This document shows, piece after piece, positions 22,256-33,900 of a DNA stretch of 35,656 nucleotides (position 1 is its first letter; every line of letters begins with the position of its first letter). Origin of the DNA: a virus. The stretch spans positions 1 to 35,656 of the IMG/VR virus record IMGVR_UViG_3300034790_000119. One strand, written 5' to 3'. The notes under the pieces were generated by a model, which searched no databases, had not been told where the DNA came from, and saw only the letters and a list, made by a program, of their open reading frames with translations. Both the position numbers and the translations under genes were made by a program.

Positions 22256-23508
22256 AAGTATTAATATGTGGGGGTGGTACTGCTGGTTGGTTAGCAGCAT
22301 TAATGATGCATGATAAATTTGATGTAACACTTATCGAAAGTGAATCTATTCCTCCAATTGGTGTGGGCGAAAGTACAACTGAAACAGTAACGGACGTAAT
22401 GCGCACGGCCGGAATTGATATGAAAGACTTTGTATCAAAAACAAATGCAACGGGCAAATACGGTGTACAGTTTACTGGATGGCCAGACTATTTCCATCCA
22501 TTTGGAGAGACTTGGTTACAAGAACATATTGATGAAGGTAAACTTGAATCGATGTATAGTGCTGGGCATAATATAAGTAATTTATCCCCGTATACCCATT
22601 TAGCACAAGACGGAACAGAACCGCCACTTGATTTTAAAGACTCGTTTTTTCATGATGTTGCCTTACATTGGCAAAACGATCTTGTTGCTCCTTATTTAAA
22701 AGAGTTTCTAGGCAACAAGATTAAGCACCACTATCATGATATAAAAACAGTAAAGACAGATAAGAATGGGGTTAAGTCTGTTGACTCGTTTACTGCTGAC
22801 TATTATATTGATTGTACTGGATCAGCAAGACTCCTTAGTAAACAGTTTGGGATAGAATATATTCCATTTGATGATATACATCTTGATTCTGCAGTAGTAT
22901 ATTCTAAACCTAAAATTGATTGCTATTATACTGAATCAATTAAACGAAAGTTTGGGTGGGAGTGGTCGATCCCATTACAAGATAGAAACAATAGAGGGTA
23001 TGTTTATTGTTCTAAGTGGGCTACTGAACAAGAGATATTAGACGAGATTGGTATTAAAGAAGATTATAGAATCGTGCGGTTCTCTGCTGGTGTTTTAACT
23101 AACATTGCATATAAGAATGTTATATCAAACGGTCTCTCTGCACACTTCATAGAACCACTTGAAGCTACTAATATTGAGTTTGGAATATTTACTATCAGGT
23201 GGTTCATGGAAGCAATCGAATCCGGATATAATTATAGAGCGCTTAATGATAAACTACTAGCGACTGTAACAGAGATTAGAGATTTTATCATCTTTCATTA
23301 TCACAATGATGATAGGTTTCGGACAATAGACAATGCTGAAGATCGCACAACGATAGAACCTTGGCATCCTTTCAACTGGTACTGCGTTGCTCAAGGTGTA
23401 AGTTTAAAAAATGAGATAAATAACGATATGGATGCTTTACTAGATTATGCGATTATTGAGGGGAAAATGCATGAAAGAATGGCAAGCAAGACAAGAGATC
23501 TACCGTAG
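22243..23508 (+). CDS. Flavin-dependent tryptophan-halogenase-type protein
   Basis: The 421-residue protein has the FAD-binding CGGGTAGWLAAL at about 9-20, IPPIGVGESTTE at about 36-47, the lysine-bearing segment GKYGVQFTGW at about 71-80 (K72 is in the place of the catalytic Lys of PrnA/RebH), the halogenase hallmark WEWSIP at 239-244, and HFIEPLEATN at about 301-310, the region of the catalytic Glu. It would use FADH2, oxygen and a halide to halogenate an electron-rich ring such as Trp or Tyr, and needs a flavin reductase, which I do not see in the window. It is shorter than bacterial Trp halogenases (about 510-540). A related viral enzyme (VirX1, cyanophage Syn10) is known. It overlaps radical SAM protein 4 by 13 bases. 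Confidence 0.9.
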   Translation: MGKVKVLICGGGTAGWLAALMMHDKFDVTLIESESIPPIGVGESTTETVTDVMRTAGIDMKDFVSKTNATGKYGVQFTGWPDYFHPFGETWLQEHIDEGKLESMYSAGHNISNLSPYTHLAQDGTEPPLDFKDSFFHDVALHWQNDLVAPYLKEFLGNKIKHHYHDIKTVKTDKNGVKSVDSFTADYYIDCTGSARLLSKQFGIEYIPFDDIHLDSAVVYSKPKIDCYYTESIKRKFGWEWSIPLQDRNNRGYVYCSKWATEQEILDEIGIKEDYRIVRFSAGVLTNIAYKNVISNGLSAHFIEPLEATNIEFGIFTIRWFMEAIESGYNYRALNDKLLATVTEIRDFIIFHYHNDDRFRTIDNAEDRTTIEPWHPFNWYCVAQGVSLKNEINNDMDALLDYAIIEGKMHERMASKTRDLP

Positions 23509-23863
23509 GTTAAACAAACCAACAACAGACGATCTCAGCAAATTTGATATTGTATGGAGACCCGATACAATTGTTGAAGATGCTTTAAGACACTTTAAAG
23601 AACACGTAGGTGAATGGATATATCCAGGCAAGTCGTACTTTGTTGCGATCTGTTATGCTACGTGGATCGCTAATGAATTTAATGAAAAACTTATCGAAGT
23701 ATTAGATGATCCTGATTTACTACCAGACGATCCATACTTCCTACCGTATAACTTAGCCCGTGAAGAGTATGACCAAATTCTCAAGAATTTAAAATGGCAT
23801 GATACTGACGGCATGGTTCCAGATGTTCGCAAATACTATGATGAAGAGATGCATTATGATTGA
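23471..23863 (+). CDS. Unknown small acidic protein downstream of halogenase
   Basis: I do not recognise this protein. I place the start at 23471, where ATG follows GAGGGG by 7 bases, giving 130 residues. A frame opening 8 codons earlier has no such site. It begins MKEWQARQEIYRRLNK and has a helix-rich middle (EDALRHFKEHVGEW, then YFVAICYATWIANEFNEKLIEVL) and an acidic Tyr-rich tail (VRKYYDEEMHYD). There are no metal motifs. It overlaps the halogenase by 38 bases and the next gene by 8 bases. A halogenase partner or substrate-binding protein is possible but unproven. Confidence 0.55.
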   Translation: MKEWQARQEIYRRLNKPTTDDLSKFDIVWRPDTIVEDALRHFKEHVGEWIYPGKSYFVAICYATWIANEFNEKLIEVLDDPDLLPDDPYFLPYNLAREEYDQILKNLKWHDTDGMVPDVRKYYDEEMHYD

Positions 23864-24416
23864 GAAGAATGCGCCTCCGTTGATTGAGAATAAGTGGTCT
23901 ACTGACGGTGAACAGAGATTTTATAGACCTGAATCTTTTAATGATTTGCCTGCGTTTATTTCAAAAGTTGGAATAGAGTTAATTGGTGTGAGTGAAAAAA
24001 GTATCAATGTTACATATGATAATCATCCTACTAAAAAGATATTAAAGGTTTTTAACGTAACAAAGAAGCATGCGTATTGTGATTATTATGCTATAGAGAT
24101 TTTTGATGATCATCAGGTGTTAAAGATATACGATCAAGATCTTTCGAAGTATCCATTACCATCATTACCACCTGGATCAAGATTAGATCCTCTTAAATCA
24201 GGAATAGGTATTCAATATCCAAATAGCGATGTAGCAAAGATTTATTTTTTGCATGATGATGTAAGCGTTGTGCATGAATGGTTTAAAGATATGAATCCAG
24301 TAATAGCCGATGCTGTTACAAGACTTACTTATTTTGGTTTAGAATATAATTTAAAAACTTTATTATTGACAAACCTTTCACAATATGATCTATATGAGGA
24401 TGAAGACCTTGGGTAA
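23856..24416 (+). CDS. Unknown protein, 186 residues
   Basis: I do not recognise this protein. The start at 23856 has GAAGAG 7 bases upstream and overlaps the preceding stop by 8 bases, so the product begins MIEKNAPPLIENKW. An earlier in-frame ATG (23799) lies deep inside the upstream gene and is less likely. The sequence alternates strands and helices with many Asp, Lys and Tyr residues (KILKVFNVTKKHAYCDYYAIEIFDDH), has one cysteine (around residue 75) and no clear catalytic motif. It sits between the unknown 23471 gene and the P-loop gene. Confidence 0.5.
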   Translation: MIEKNAPPLIENKWSTDGEQRFYRPESFNDLPAFISKVGIELIGVSEKSINVTYDNHPTKKILKVFNVTKKHAYCDYYAIEIFDDHQVLKIYDQDLSKYPLPSLPPGSRLDPLKSGIGIQYPNSDVAKIYFLHDDVSVVHEWFKDMNPVIADAVTRLTYFGLEYNLKTLLLTNLSQYDLYEDEDLG

Positions 24417-24993
24417 AGCAAATAAAAGAATAGCAGTAGTAGGTGCACACGGCGTAGGTAAGAATACCATCGCTATCAAATTACTTGAACGTGAGAAGTT
24501 TAGTGAACGTGGTGTTAACGTAACATATATGCCTGAGACCGTACGATCAACTATGTTTATGGACCACAACATTCTAGGTAAAGAGATTGGTGGTAATTAT
24601 TACTCAGTCAGCTGGTTATTCCATAGACATTGGAGCCAAATGCTTGAACACGAATATAGTTGTGATGTGTTTATCTCTAAACGTCTTCCACTAGATTACG
24701 TAGTATTTAATGAAGTTGCGTATCAGCTAGGAATGGTTGATAGATTGCTCGAGCCTACATATACGCTATTAGCAGTAGATCAAGCAAAAGAGTTTGATGA
24801 AGTTTGGTTTGTAAGACATAATCCTGAACACGAAATGGTTGAAGATAGTGTAAGGCAAGGCGATGCTGGTAGCGCTGACCTCCAACCATTATGGGATAAG
24901 CGCTACAAAGACATCATTGATAGTTGGAATATTCCTGTAATTGAAGGAACGTGTGGAGAGTTGCTAGCTCTCCACTTTGATGTTAAACCTTAA
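24400..24993 (+). CDS. P-loop NTPase (AAA_28/nucleoside kinase-like)
   Basis: The protein of about 197 residues has a P-loop GAHGVGKNT close to its start, where Asn replaces the usual Ser/Thr after the lysine and Thr follows. The RIAVVGAHGVGKNTIAIKLLE start and the SCDVFISKRLPLDYVVFNE segment (like Walker B followed by a lid region) resemble AAA_28/NadR-type kinases. The start is ambiguous: ATG at 24385, 24394 or 24400, or a TTG at 24409 with GAGGA 8 bases upstream, are all possible. I chose 24400. It is the last gene of the cassette, and its end overlaps the giant fibre gene of the opposite strand by 11 bases, so the two are convergent. It may be a cofactor kinase for the cassette or an independent moron gene. 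Confidence 0.7.
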   Translation: MKTLGKANKRIAVVGAHGVGKNTIAIKLLEREKFSERGVNVTYMPETVRSTMFMDHNILGKEIGGNYYSVSWLFHRHWSQMLEHEYSCDVFISKRLPLDYVVFNEVAYQLGMVDRLLEPTYTLLAVDQAKEFDEVWFVRHNPEHEMVEDSVRQGDAGSADLQPLWDKRYKDIIDSWNIPVIEGTCGELLALHFDVKP

Positions 24994-27900
24994 CTTCTAC
25001 TTCACCGTTTTCGCTATCACTTAGAGCGATACCAATGATCTCGTAGCTATTCACGCCTGGGGTGCCATAATCAACACCCTTGGCTTTACCATCAGCGTCT
25101 GGGATAACCCATTGGCCTTTCTTAACATCACCATTTACTAAGCATGGAATACGACCTTTAAGAGCAATGAATGGATTCATTTTTGCTTTCTTAGAAGTAC
25201 TTCCTGGCGCGATACCCATATCGTTCATTTGAACAGCTGGGTTAGTAGAGATAACACCTAATAAAGGCATTCCTGGCTGCCATAAAGTAGCTTCAGAATC
25301 ACCGTCAAGGTTAACACCTAACACAGTCGCGTTTTCATAGATTGCATCAGCAGTATATCGTTCCGCCAAATCCGCCCAGCGAGCTGACGTTGCTGTACCG
25401 ACATATAGACCGTTGTTATCAATGTAAGATCTGTTACTACCGTTACGACGGAACTGGCAAATAAGCGTTGAGTTACCACCAGCTTCAATATAGAAACGGT
25501 TTGAGTGATATTCAATCTTACCAGCATCGTTACCAATGTTACCAGTCCAAGACTCGTTGCCAGACTCAATGAAACGTAGAGTTGGTGAGTAACCATCTGT
25601 GTGACGAGTTTGTAATTGCCATTGACCCGCAGCGTTAAGATCACCAGCATAAGTTCTGTCACCATACATCCAACGACACATTGTACCGTTATATGTTGCT
25701 CTAAGTTGTAGAGACATAGATGAAGAGTTGTTGTTACCAGTGATAGCCCAATACTGACCTTGATAAGAGTATGAGTGTGAACCAGTTGCTTGGTTGTACA
25801 TACCAGTTCGAGCATTATCATTACGTAACCAACTTCTTGAGTAAATCTCAGTAGCACGCAATGAACCGTTGAGGTTAGTACCTGATGATGGATCACAATA
25901 GAAACCAGTGTTATTAGAATCAATAAAGCTACTAGCGTATATTGCAGCGCCGTTGCCGCTGTTAACACCTAGTACTGGAATTGTTCTCCAAGTTCTGAAT
26001 CCGCCCCAAGTAGAACGGAATCGTAAGTTCTCAATTGGTCCACCAACCATCTGCCAACCGTAACGGCTTGAGCCATTTGAATAGTGGAATGCTTGAGTAC
26101 CAACCCAGTGAGATGTACCAGAAGGTTGGTTACCTGGATTAGACCACGTATCGATGAAACCAGAACCCCAGTTACCAACCGTGTTGAAGTCCTGAGTTCC
26201 CCAACCCATTGAACCAACCCAGTAGTTTGTATCACTGGTATAGTTAGGACGACGCATGAATGTTTCGGCAGATGATCTTGTCTGACCAGAGATGTTCATT
26301 TGTGCTTTAGTTCTAGCACTTACACCTTCAAATCGTGTTGAGTTAACCGATGCACCGTTGAAGTAATAAGCTGTGTTATTAGTATCGTAGAAGATCGGAG
26401 CTCGGAAACTGTTTGTAGAGGTACTGATACCAGATGTCCACATTCCAGTACCGATTGCGCTTCGAGTAGTACCGTTATGCTGAATCAACAGCTGATGGCT
26501 TAAACCAGACTTAGTTTGACCGCCGTGGTTAGTGTGTGACCAAGATAGACCGTATAGATTACCAGAACTAGTACCGTTTGCAGGTAAGTTATAAGAAGTA
26601 CCCATTGACCAAACGTGCTGCATTCTTGTAGAACTATATAAACCGTAAACACCGTGACCGTAGTTACTCGCAACCCAAGCTTTTTGTGTGTTCATGTAAG
26701 ATTGAGCGTTAATGTTAACACGGGATAAGTTAGAGGTTGCATTTGGATCTACATAGTAACCACTATTGTTGCGATCGTACATAATATTGGCATATAAGTT
26801 ACCATATACTTCAGTTGTACCACTGTTAGTTCTTAATGCCCAGCTTCCAGCTTGGTTAAGGAAACCAATGTTGTTGCTGTTATCAGCATAAACGTGACCA
26901 CGAACGTTATTACCACTCGTTGCAAATTGGATGGCCTGAGTATTACCAGTACCATACAATCTCCAGTTTGTATTGCTAACAGCCATCCAATGCTGAGCAT
27001 ATGGAGTGCTATACATTCCTCGACCGCCGGAATCGTTACGGAACCAACCATCGTTGTAAATTTCACCACGAACATCTAACGTGCTCATTACTGATGTAGA
27101 TGCTGGATTTGAATAATAAGCAGTGTTATTTCTATCATACGAAGTTGGGAAGTATGAATTACCAGCACTGTTAATTTCAGCTGCAATAGAGTTTGCACCA
27201 TTACCAAAGTATGTAGTATTACCATCATAATAGTTAATGTATGTGCTGTAGCCGCTTGCGGAATCTAGATGCAAGTTGCCGTTAGTAGTACTTACAGAAG
27301 CAACTGATGTATTATTAACATAACCTTGGCGACCGTCACCGCCAACTAATAAGTATTTACCCCACGTTGGGTTTGGACCATGCAAAGCACCACCGCGAAT
27401 ACGCTGTGCTGAGTTAGAAGTAGATGTTAGATCTAACTTGTAACCTGTATCATCTTCATCATAGAAGATATTAGCATATAAACTATTACCACCACCATCT
27501 GGGTTCTCATTGTAAACTGCAACGTTTCTATACGTAGAATATGCAGTACCTGAGTTGAAAGACTGTTGCCAGATTTTCATGCCAATGCCAGATTTCTTGA
27601 ATGTTACAAGATTGTCTGAACCACCAGAAGAGTCTGTATAAGATCTCATGTGGAGGTAATCGGCGTAAGGCGCAGAGTTGTTATTAGCCCAAGAGGTGAA
27701 ACCAAACGTTAAACGTCCTGCTGGATCTTCGTTAGGTTCAATAGTGCGGTTATCTTTACGTAGTAATCCACCTGAATAACCATTAATGTTACCTTGGATA
27801 ACGTTATCTACTTGCAATGTTAATAGTCTAGAAGTACCATTACCATCTATTTTATAAGCAGTGTTATTTGAATCATACATGATAGGAGTACGCAACTGGT

Positions 27901-30900
27901 TATTCGCTTCGAAGTAACCGTTTTGAGTACGAGCCTGTTGTCCACCGTTATAATAAAGAATGGTACGAGCATTACGCTCCATGTAAATTGACCATTCGTT
28001 ATCTGGAGTTTTGAAGCCCCAATGTGAATCATCATCGAAGTAAATGCGTCCACAATCTGTAGAGTTACTATCACGGAAGATGATTGTACCGTTATCAGAG
28101 TTATTAGAACGAATACTCATAGTGGTTGCACTATCGTCGTAAATATCCCAACCATCATTCATGCTGTACATATTTGCGTTGATAACATTCATTCTAGAAG
28201 TAGAAGCAAAGTTACCGTAGTAAGTAGTATCATTTGAATCGTAGAACAATGGAGAACGCATGCTGTTATTTGCGAATGCGTATCCGCCACGAGTTCCAAG
28301 CTGTTCTACATTGTTTGCGTAAAGCTGTACGTAATGCGCGTTACCGCTACCAGAACCAGTTGTATTAAATCTGGCAATATCAAACGCCCCACTAGAACCA
28401 CCACGAATTCTTAAGCCTGCGTAAGTATTCCAGTACATACCATCGAAGCCACCAGAGCCAGCTGCTCCACGAGCTCCAGGACCGCCTTGATATTGGTTCC
28501 AAAGAGCATGGTTTGCATCCGTACCACCGTTAAACCATATAGCGTTATTAGTGTTCCCGCGTTCTAGCATCAGACCGCCGGTTCTTAGCGTTAAGCCGGC
28601 AAATATAGATGTACTTGCTGGATCAGCGTAATAAGCTACGTTATTCGAATCGCGGAAGCGAGTAGCATCCATATAACGTCCAGCAATAATATCACCACTA
28701 GTATTAAATCTAGCTCGTGATGTTGTACCCTGAACGATTTGTAAGTTACCACCAGTGTTTGTAGTTAAGTTATCTGGAGACTCGTAGATTTTCCAACCAG
28801 AACCGCCATTCCAAGTGATACCTTCGTTAGGACCTGGATCATTGAAAGTCATGGCATTTACGTTCTGGATATTACCGTTATTAAAGTTCCAAGTACCAGC
28901 AACACTACCACCCGAAACAGGATCCATATAGCGTGCAGTATTAGTCTTATCACGGAATCTATTAGCATCTACATTGTCTGCTGTAATATCATCAACAGTT
29001 AAGTCACCAACGATTGTTGCGTTAGTACCAACATATAAACTTTCTGACGTGTATAGCTTCATTTGGCCATCAACACGTTTTAGAATTGGAGGACCGTACT
29101 CACGTAGCGCGCCACCAGTTGAGTGGTTCATTAGAATGCGTATTCTGATATACTTAACACCAGCGCCATCTGAACCGTTATAAGCGCCATGGCTTGTAGG
29201 TATTGTATGATAAGCAGAGAACTTCTGCCATGAAGTTGAAGTAGTTACTGTACCACCAGCTACAAAATATGATGTACCAGTGTTACCAGCAATAGGTTTC
29301 TTATCTTTGTCGTAACGTTCGATACCGTAATAAGTTCTACCACCTGAACCACTAATAACTCGTGTCCAGATTTCGCCATAAACTTCTTCACCGGGTTCTA
29401 CCGAAATCATATCTGAATAGAACACACGATATTGATTTGTACGAACTACGTAGCTAGAAGAGAATGGTCCGTCACCGTTCTTAACATATTCTGATGTTAG
29501 AATATTATTAGATTCATTACCTTGAAGTGGTGCCGTATTACGTTTTTCCCAATACTGTGATCCATCAAATAGTGTCTCATCAGCAAGACCTGAACCGTAT
29601 TGTGGGTTCAAAGAGATATTCTCTCCGCCTGCACTCAATGCAAAGTTACCAGCTGAAACTTCATTTTGGAAGTAAGCATTACCACTATCTAAATCGATAG
29701 CTGCTCTAACAGTACCAGCGCCAACAAACGATAGCATGTTATCGCCAAACTGTGCATGACGATAAGCTGATGTTGTGTTAGTGGCCCAAGCAATACCCCA
29801 GTTACTAGCAGTATTCCAAATCCATTGGTTTTGATCTTGGGCTGTTAGGAACTTGTTATCTGCTCCATTATTAGCAGCAAAACCTTCCCTGAAGATTTCT
29901 CCACCAATTTTAAGTGACTCAGCACCGTTTACAGAATCAAGATCTAAGAATCTAGTTGTTCCTGATGGTGGATAGTAAATTGGAGACCGCATGCTATTAG
30001 CAGCTTTGCCGTATCCATTTTCAGCACTAAGTTGTGCAACACCGTTAGCATAGATTTCAGTACGGTTATTATCGTCTGCGCGCAATACCCATTCGTTACG
30101 AGTATCGTTGTAAATACCGGCTTGTGCTGTGCCATTAGACATAAATGCCCAATCATCACGAATTACGTAACCAGCCCATCCACCTTTAGCACCATCAACT
30201 TTGATAGAACCATAATCACCAGAAGGTGAATCGATTGTGTATGTAGAACCATCAACTTGGAATTGATTAGCTCTTACGACATTCATTACTGAAGTAGAAG
30301 CTGGATCTGCATAATAAGCAGTGTTATTTGAATCAGTAAATCTTGGTGCTCTGAATTCTATACGAGCTTCAACGTAAGTAGAATCACGTGGACCTCTCAT
30401 TGCCCAGTTGCCGTTTACGCTATTATTATGTCCAATTAATGCCCAAGTACCATTGCTTGTTCCTTGCAAAGTTACTGGCTGACCAGTAACACTGTTGATT
30501 GAATTAGACCCGCCTTGATAAGCAAGAGACATACCATATCGATCTTGTGCTGCAGCGGTTGAGTTATGTTCAGCAAAGAAGATGCGACTTGAACCTTCAC
30601 CAGAAGCGTCAGCATTACCTTCAATAGATAAGAATCGACCTTTCGTATTTGCGCTACCAGCTACACCAAATGAGATGTTATTCATTACTGATGTTGTTGC
30701 AGGATCTACATAGTACGCAGAATCATTTGAATCGTAATAACGAGGTGCATAAACATTAACAGCAAAATCAGCAGAGTTTGCATCTACGTTAAACCGCTCT
30801 ACACCATTTGTAAATAGCTTATAGTTGTTATTACCTGAGAAACCAAAGTAAGCGTCTGTATTACCTTTATGCTGGATATAATCATCAAGCTCAATAGTAG

Positions 30901-33900
30901 CTAAAACAGAAGTACCACTTGGGTGAACAAGATAATCATTATCTGCGGAATCGATTAATCGAGGTCCATACATCCATTGTGAGAAGTTAGCAGAATCATT
31001 ATCGATATTTACTTGCTGACTTCCACCAGTAAAGATTTTAAATGTATCAGCAGCACTAAATCCAAAGTAAGTATTTGTATCACCGTTGTGGCGAACATAA
31101 TCATCAAGATCAATACGATTCATTATAGAAGTAGATGCTGGATCTGCGTAGTAATTATTATCATTGCCATCGTAAAAACGACCAGCGTATAAGTTACCAG
31201 TAGTGAAAACATCCTTGTTACCACGTACCTTAACGGTAGTGGGTTCATCCATGTAGAAACCGCCGCCAGCACTAAATCCTAATTCGTTAACACCTAAGAA
31301 TGTAGCTTCATTAACTGCAGCATCAGCACCATCAGCTTGATAGATACTTAAAAGACTGTTTTTGCCTTCAATTGAAATACCACCAGCAGAATGGAATTTG
31401 TTTGCAGCTGGTGTTGTAATAAAGTTTGTAGTTACTGCTGGTGTTCCGTTAATGAATGAATCAGATCCAGCAACCACTGAACCATCATTAAAGATAGCAA
31501 ACTTACCACCAGCACCAGTGTCGTACCAATATTGATTTCCACCATTATCATTTACGTGATAGATGTTACCAACCGCGTCTGTACGAATACTATAATCTAC
31601 TACTCCAGCATCACCCAAAGTAAGCAATGATGTACCAGTAGTGAATGGGTTATTACCTTGGGCAGTTGTTTTATTAATAGTAAGAGTTGCACCAGCACTT
31701 GTTGTACCAACACCAACGTTACCACCATTTGGTTGTAAAGCTAGTGGGAAGTTAGCATCGTCTGATTCTCGACCAGATTGTAATGCGACTGCGTAATCAC
31801 CGGCAGCAGCTAGAGAAGCAATATGTAAGTGAACATCTGATCCACCAATACGTACTGCTGAATCGCTTAAGTCTGAAAGATCATCTGGACGAGTTAAGCT
31901 ATTTCCAAGAGTAGATCTGCCAGTTACATCAAGTGCAGCATTTATGTCTGTGTTTAAATTAATATCTACTTTGGTTGCACTAACTGCAATTTGTTTTACG
32001 CCATTAGTCCATACACCAAATTGATCAGCAGCATCAAATCCAATATAAGTATTTGTGTCACCGTTGTGCGTTAAGTAATCGTTAGTATATAATCTTGGCG
32101 CATATACATTGTTTGTAAATGTTGCTGCAGTGTTAGTAATATTTAAGCGCTTTGCAGCATTAGTCCATACACCAAATTGATCAGTAGCATCGAAACCAAC
32201 ATAAGTATTTGTATCACCGTTATGGATAACATAATCATCAATACTAATATTATTTAATACTGAGGTTGATCCTGGCTCTGAATAATAAGTAACAGCGTTA
32301 CTATCATAATACTTTGGAGCATAAACATCTTGTGCAAAGTTAGCAGAATCATTATCGATATTTAATCTTTGAACTGCGTTGGTCCATACACGGAATGTAT
32401 CGTTAGCACCAAATCCAAAGTAGTTGTTTGTATCGCCTTTGTGCTGAATGTAATCGTCAAGCTCAATGCGAGCCATAACTGATGTACCAGCAAAGTTACC
32501 GTAATAACCAGTGTTATCAGTATCGTAAAAGATTGGAGCGCGAAATGAACCTGGAGCAGAAGTATATGTTGTATTTACTTGCAGCTCAACATTACCGCCT
32601 GCTGTAAAGTCTAATCTGTCAGCAGCACCTCTAAACATACCGGTGTTTGTATCTGAGCCAAACGTATATGTTGGCGCTGCGGAAGTACCATTACCACCTT
32701 CGATAGTACCAGCCATATTAATGGAATTGCCAACGTTATTAAAGTCTGCAAAATATGTTTCATCATCGTAATCGTAGAACTTTGGAGCATATACACCAGA
32801 AGAGAATACACCAAATCCGCCAGTGATTTCATTACCGCCGGCATTAATATTTTTATTAAAGTTAAATCTGTTTAAACCGATACCCGAAGATACGATTTCA
32901 AAGTTAACAGAGTGGTCTGTTGCGTTTGTATCATCTTGGATATATCGAATATAGCCTTGTCCGGCTGTAGCATTAATGCTAAATCTTTCGTCAGCACTAA
33001 TACCAATATTGACCGTATTATCTGTTGCGCCACTATAGAAGTTAGCAGAGTGTAATTCTGATAAACCGGCAGGATCTAAGAAGAATGCGTTATCATTACG
33101 ATCAATGAATTTATCAGCAATTACATCTCCGGTATATTGGAAAGATGCAGTAGTCATTAAGCCTTGCTGTGCACCACCTAATGTAAATCCAACTTGATCA
33201 GAAGCTGGGAAATTGATTAGCGTGTTTGTCTCGCCATTATGACGTAAAGCACCTTCTAAATCAATATTGTTTAATGATGATACACCAGAAGGAATAACTT
33301 CATAAGTGTTATCGTTAATATCAATAAACTTTTGTGCGTAAATATCATCTGTTACTTGAACATCGCCAGCTGCATCTACTTTAAGCGCGTAATTAAACGA
33401 GGTATTTAAGAAACCAATTTCACCAGCAGATGAATAAATTGTACCGTTATTGCCAGCACCATCTAAATAGATATAAGCACCACCAGAACCTGTTCCAATA
33501 GTAGCCGAACCTTGAATTCTTGCGTTGCCTGCCGTTACTGTACCGTTAGCTTCTGTACGAAGTTTTGGAACTCCATTGTAACGTAGCTCGCCGTATGATA
33601 CACCAGATCCTTGATTATAAAACGATGCAACGCCGGCTTCAGCTTCCGTAGCGCCAAGTTTGCCTGACAAGAACACTGTACCATCTGATACACCAGAAGC
33701 ACCACCTGCTTCTATAATGAATGAATTGGCGTAAGATGTGATACTACCTTGTAAAGCAGAAGCATCACCTAGAACCAATCCTAGGGACGGTCCAGCCATT
33801 GACCACTTGTCAGACGCTTCTAACCATTGGAACGACGCATTAGTTAATGTGCCACGTTCAACTTCGATACCACTATTTTCGGAAGGAGCTGAACCAACGT

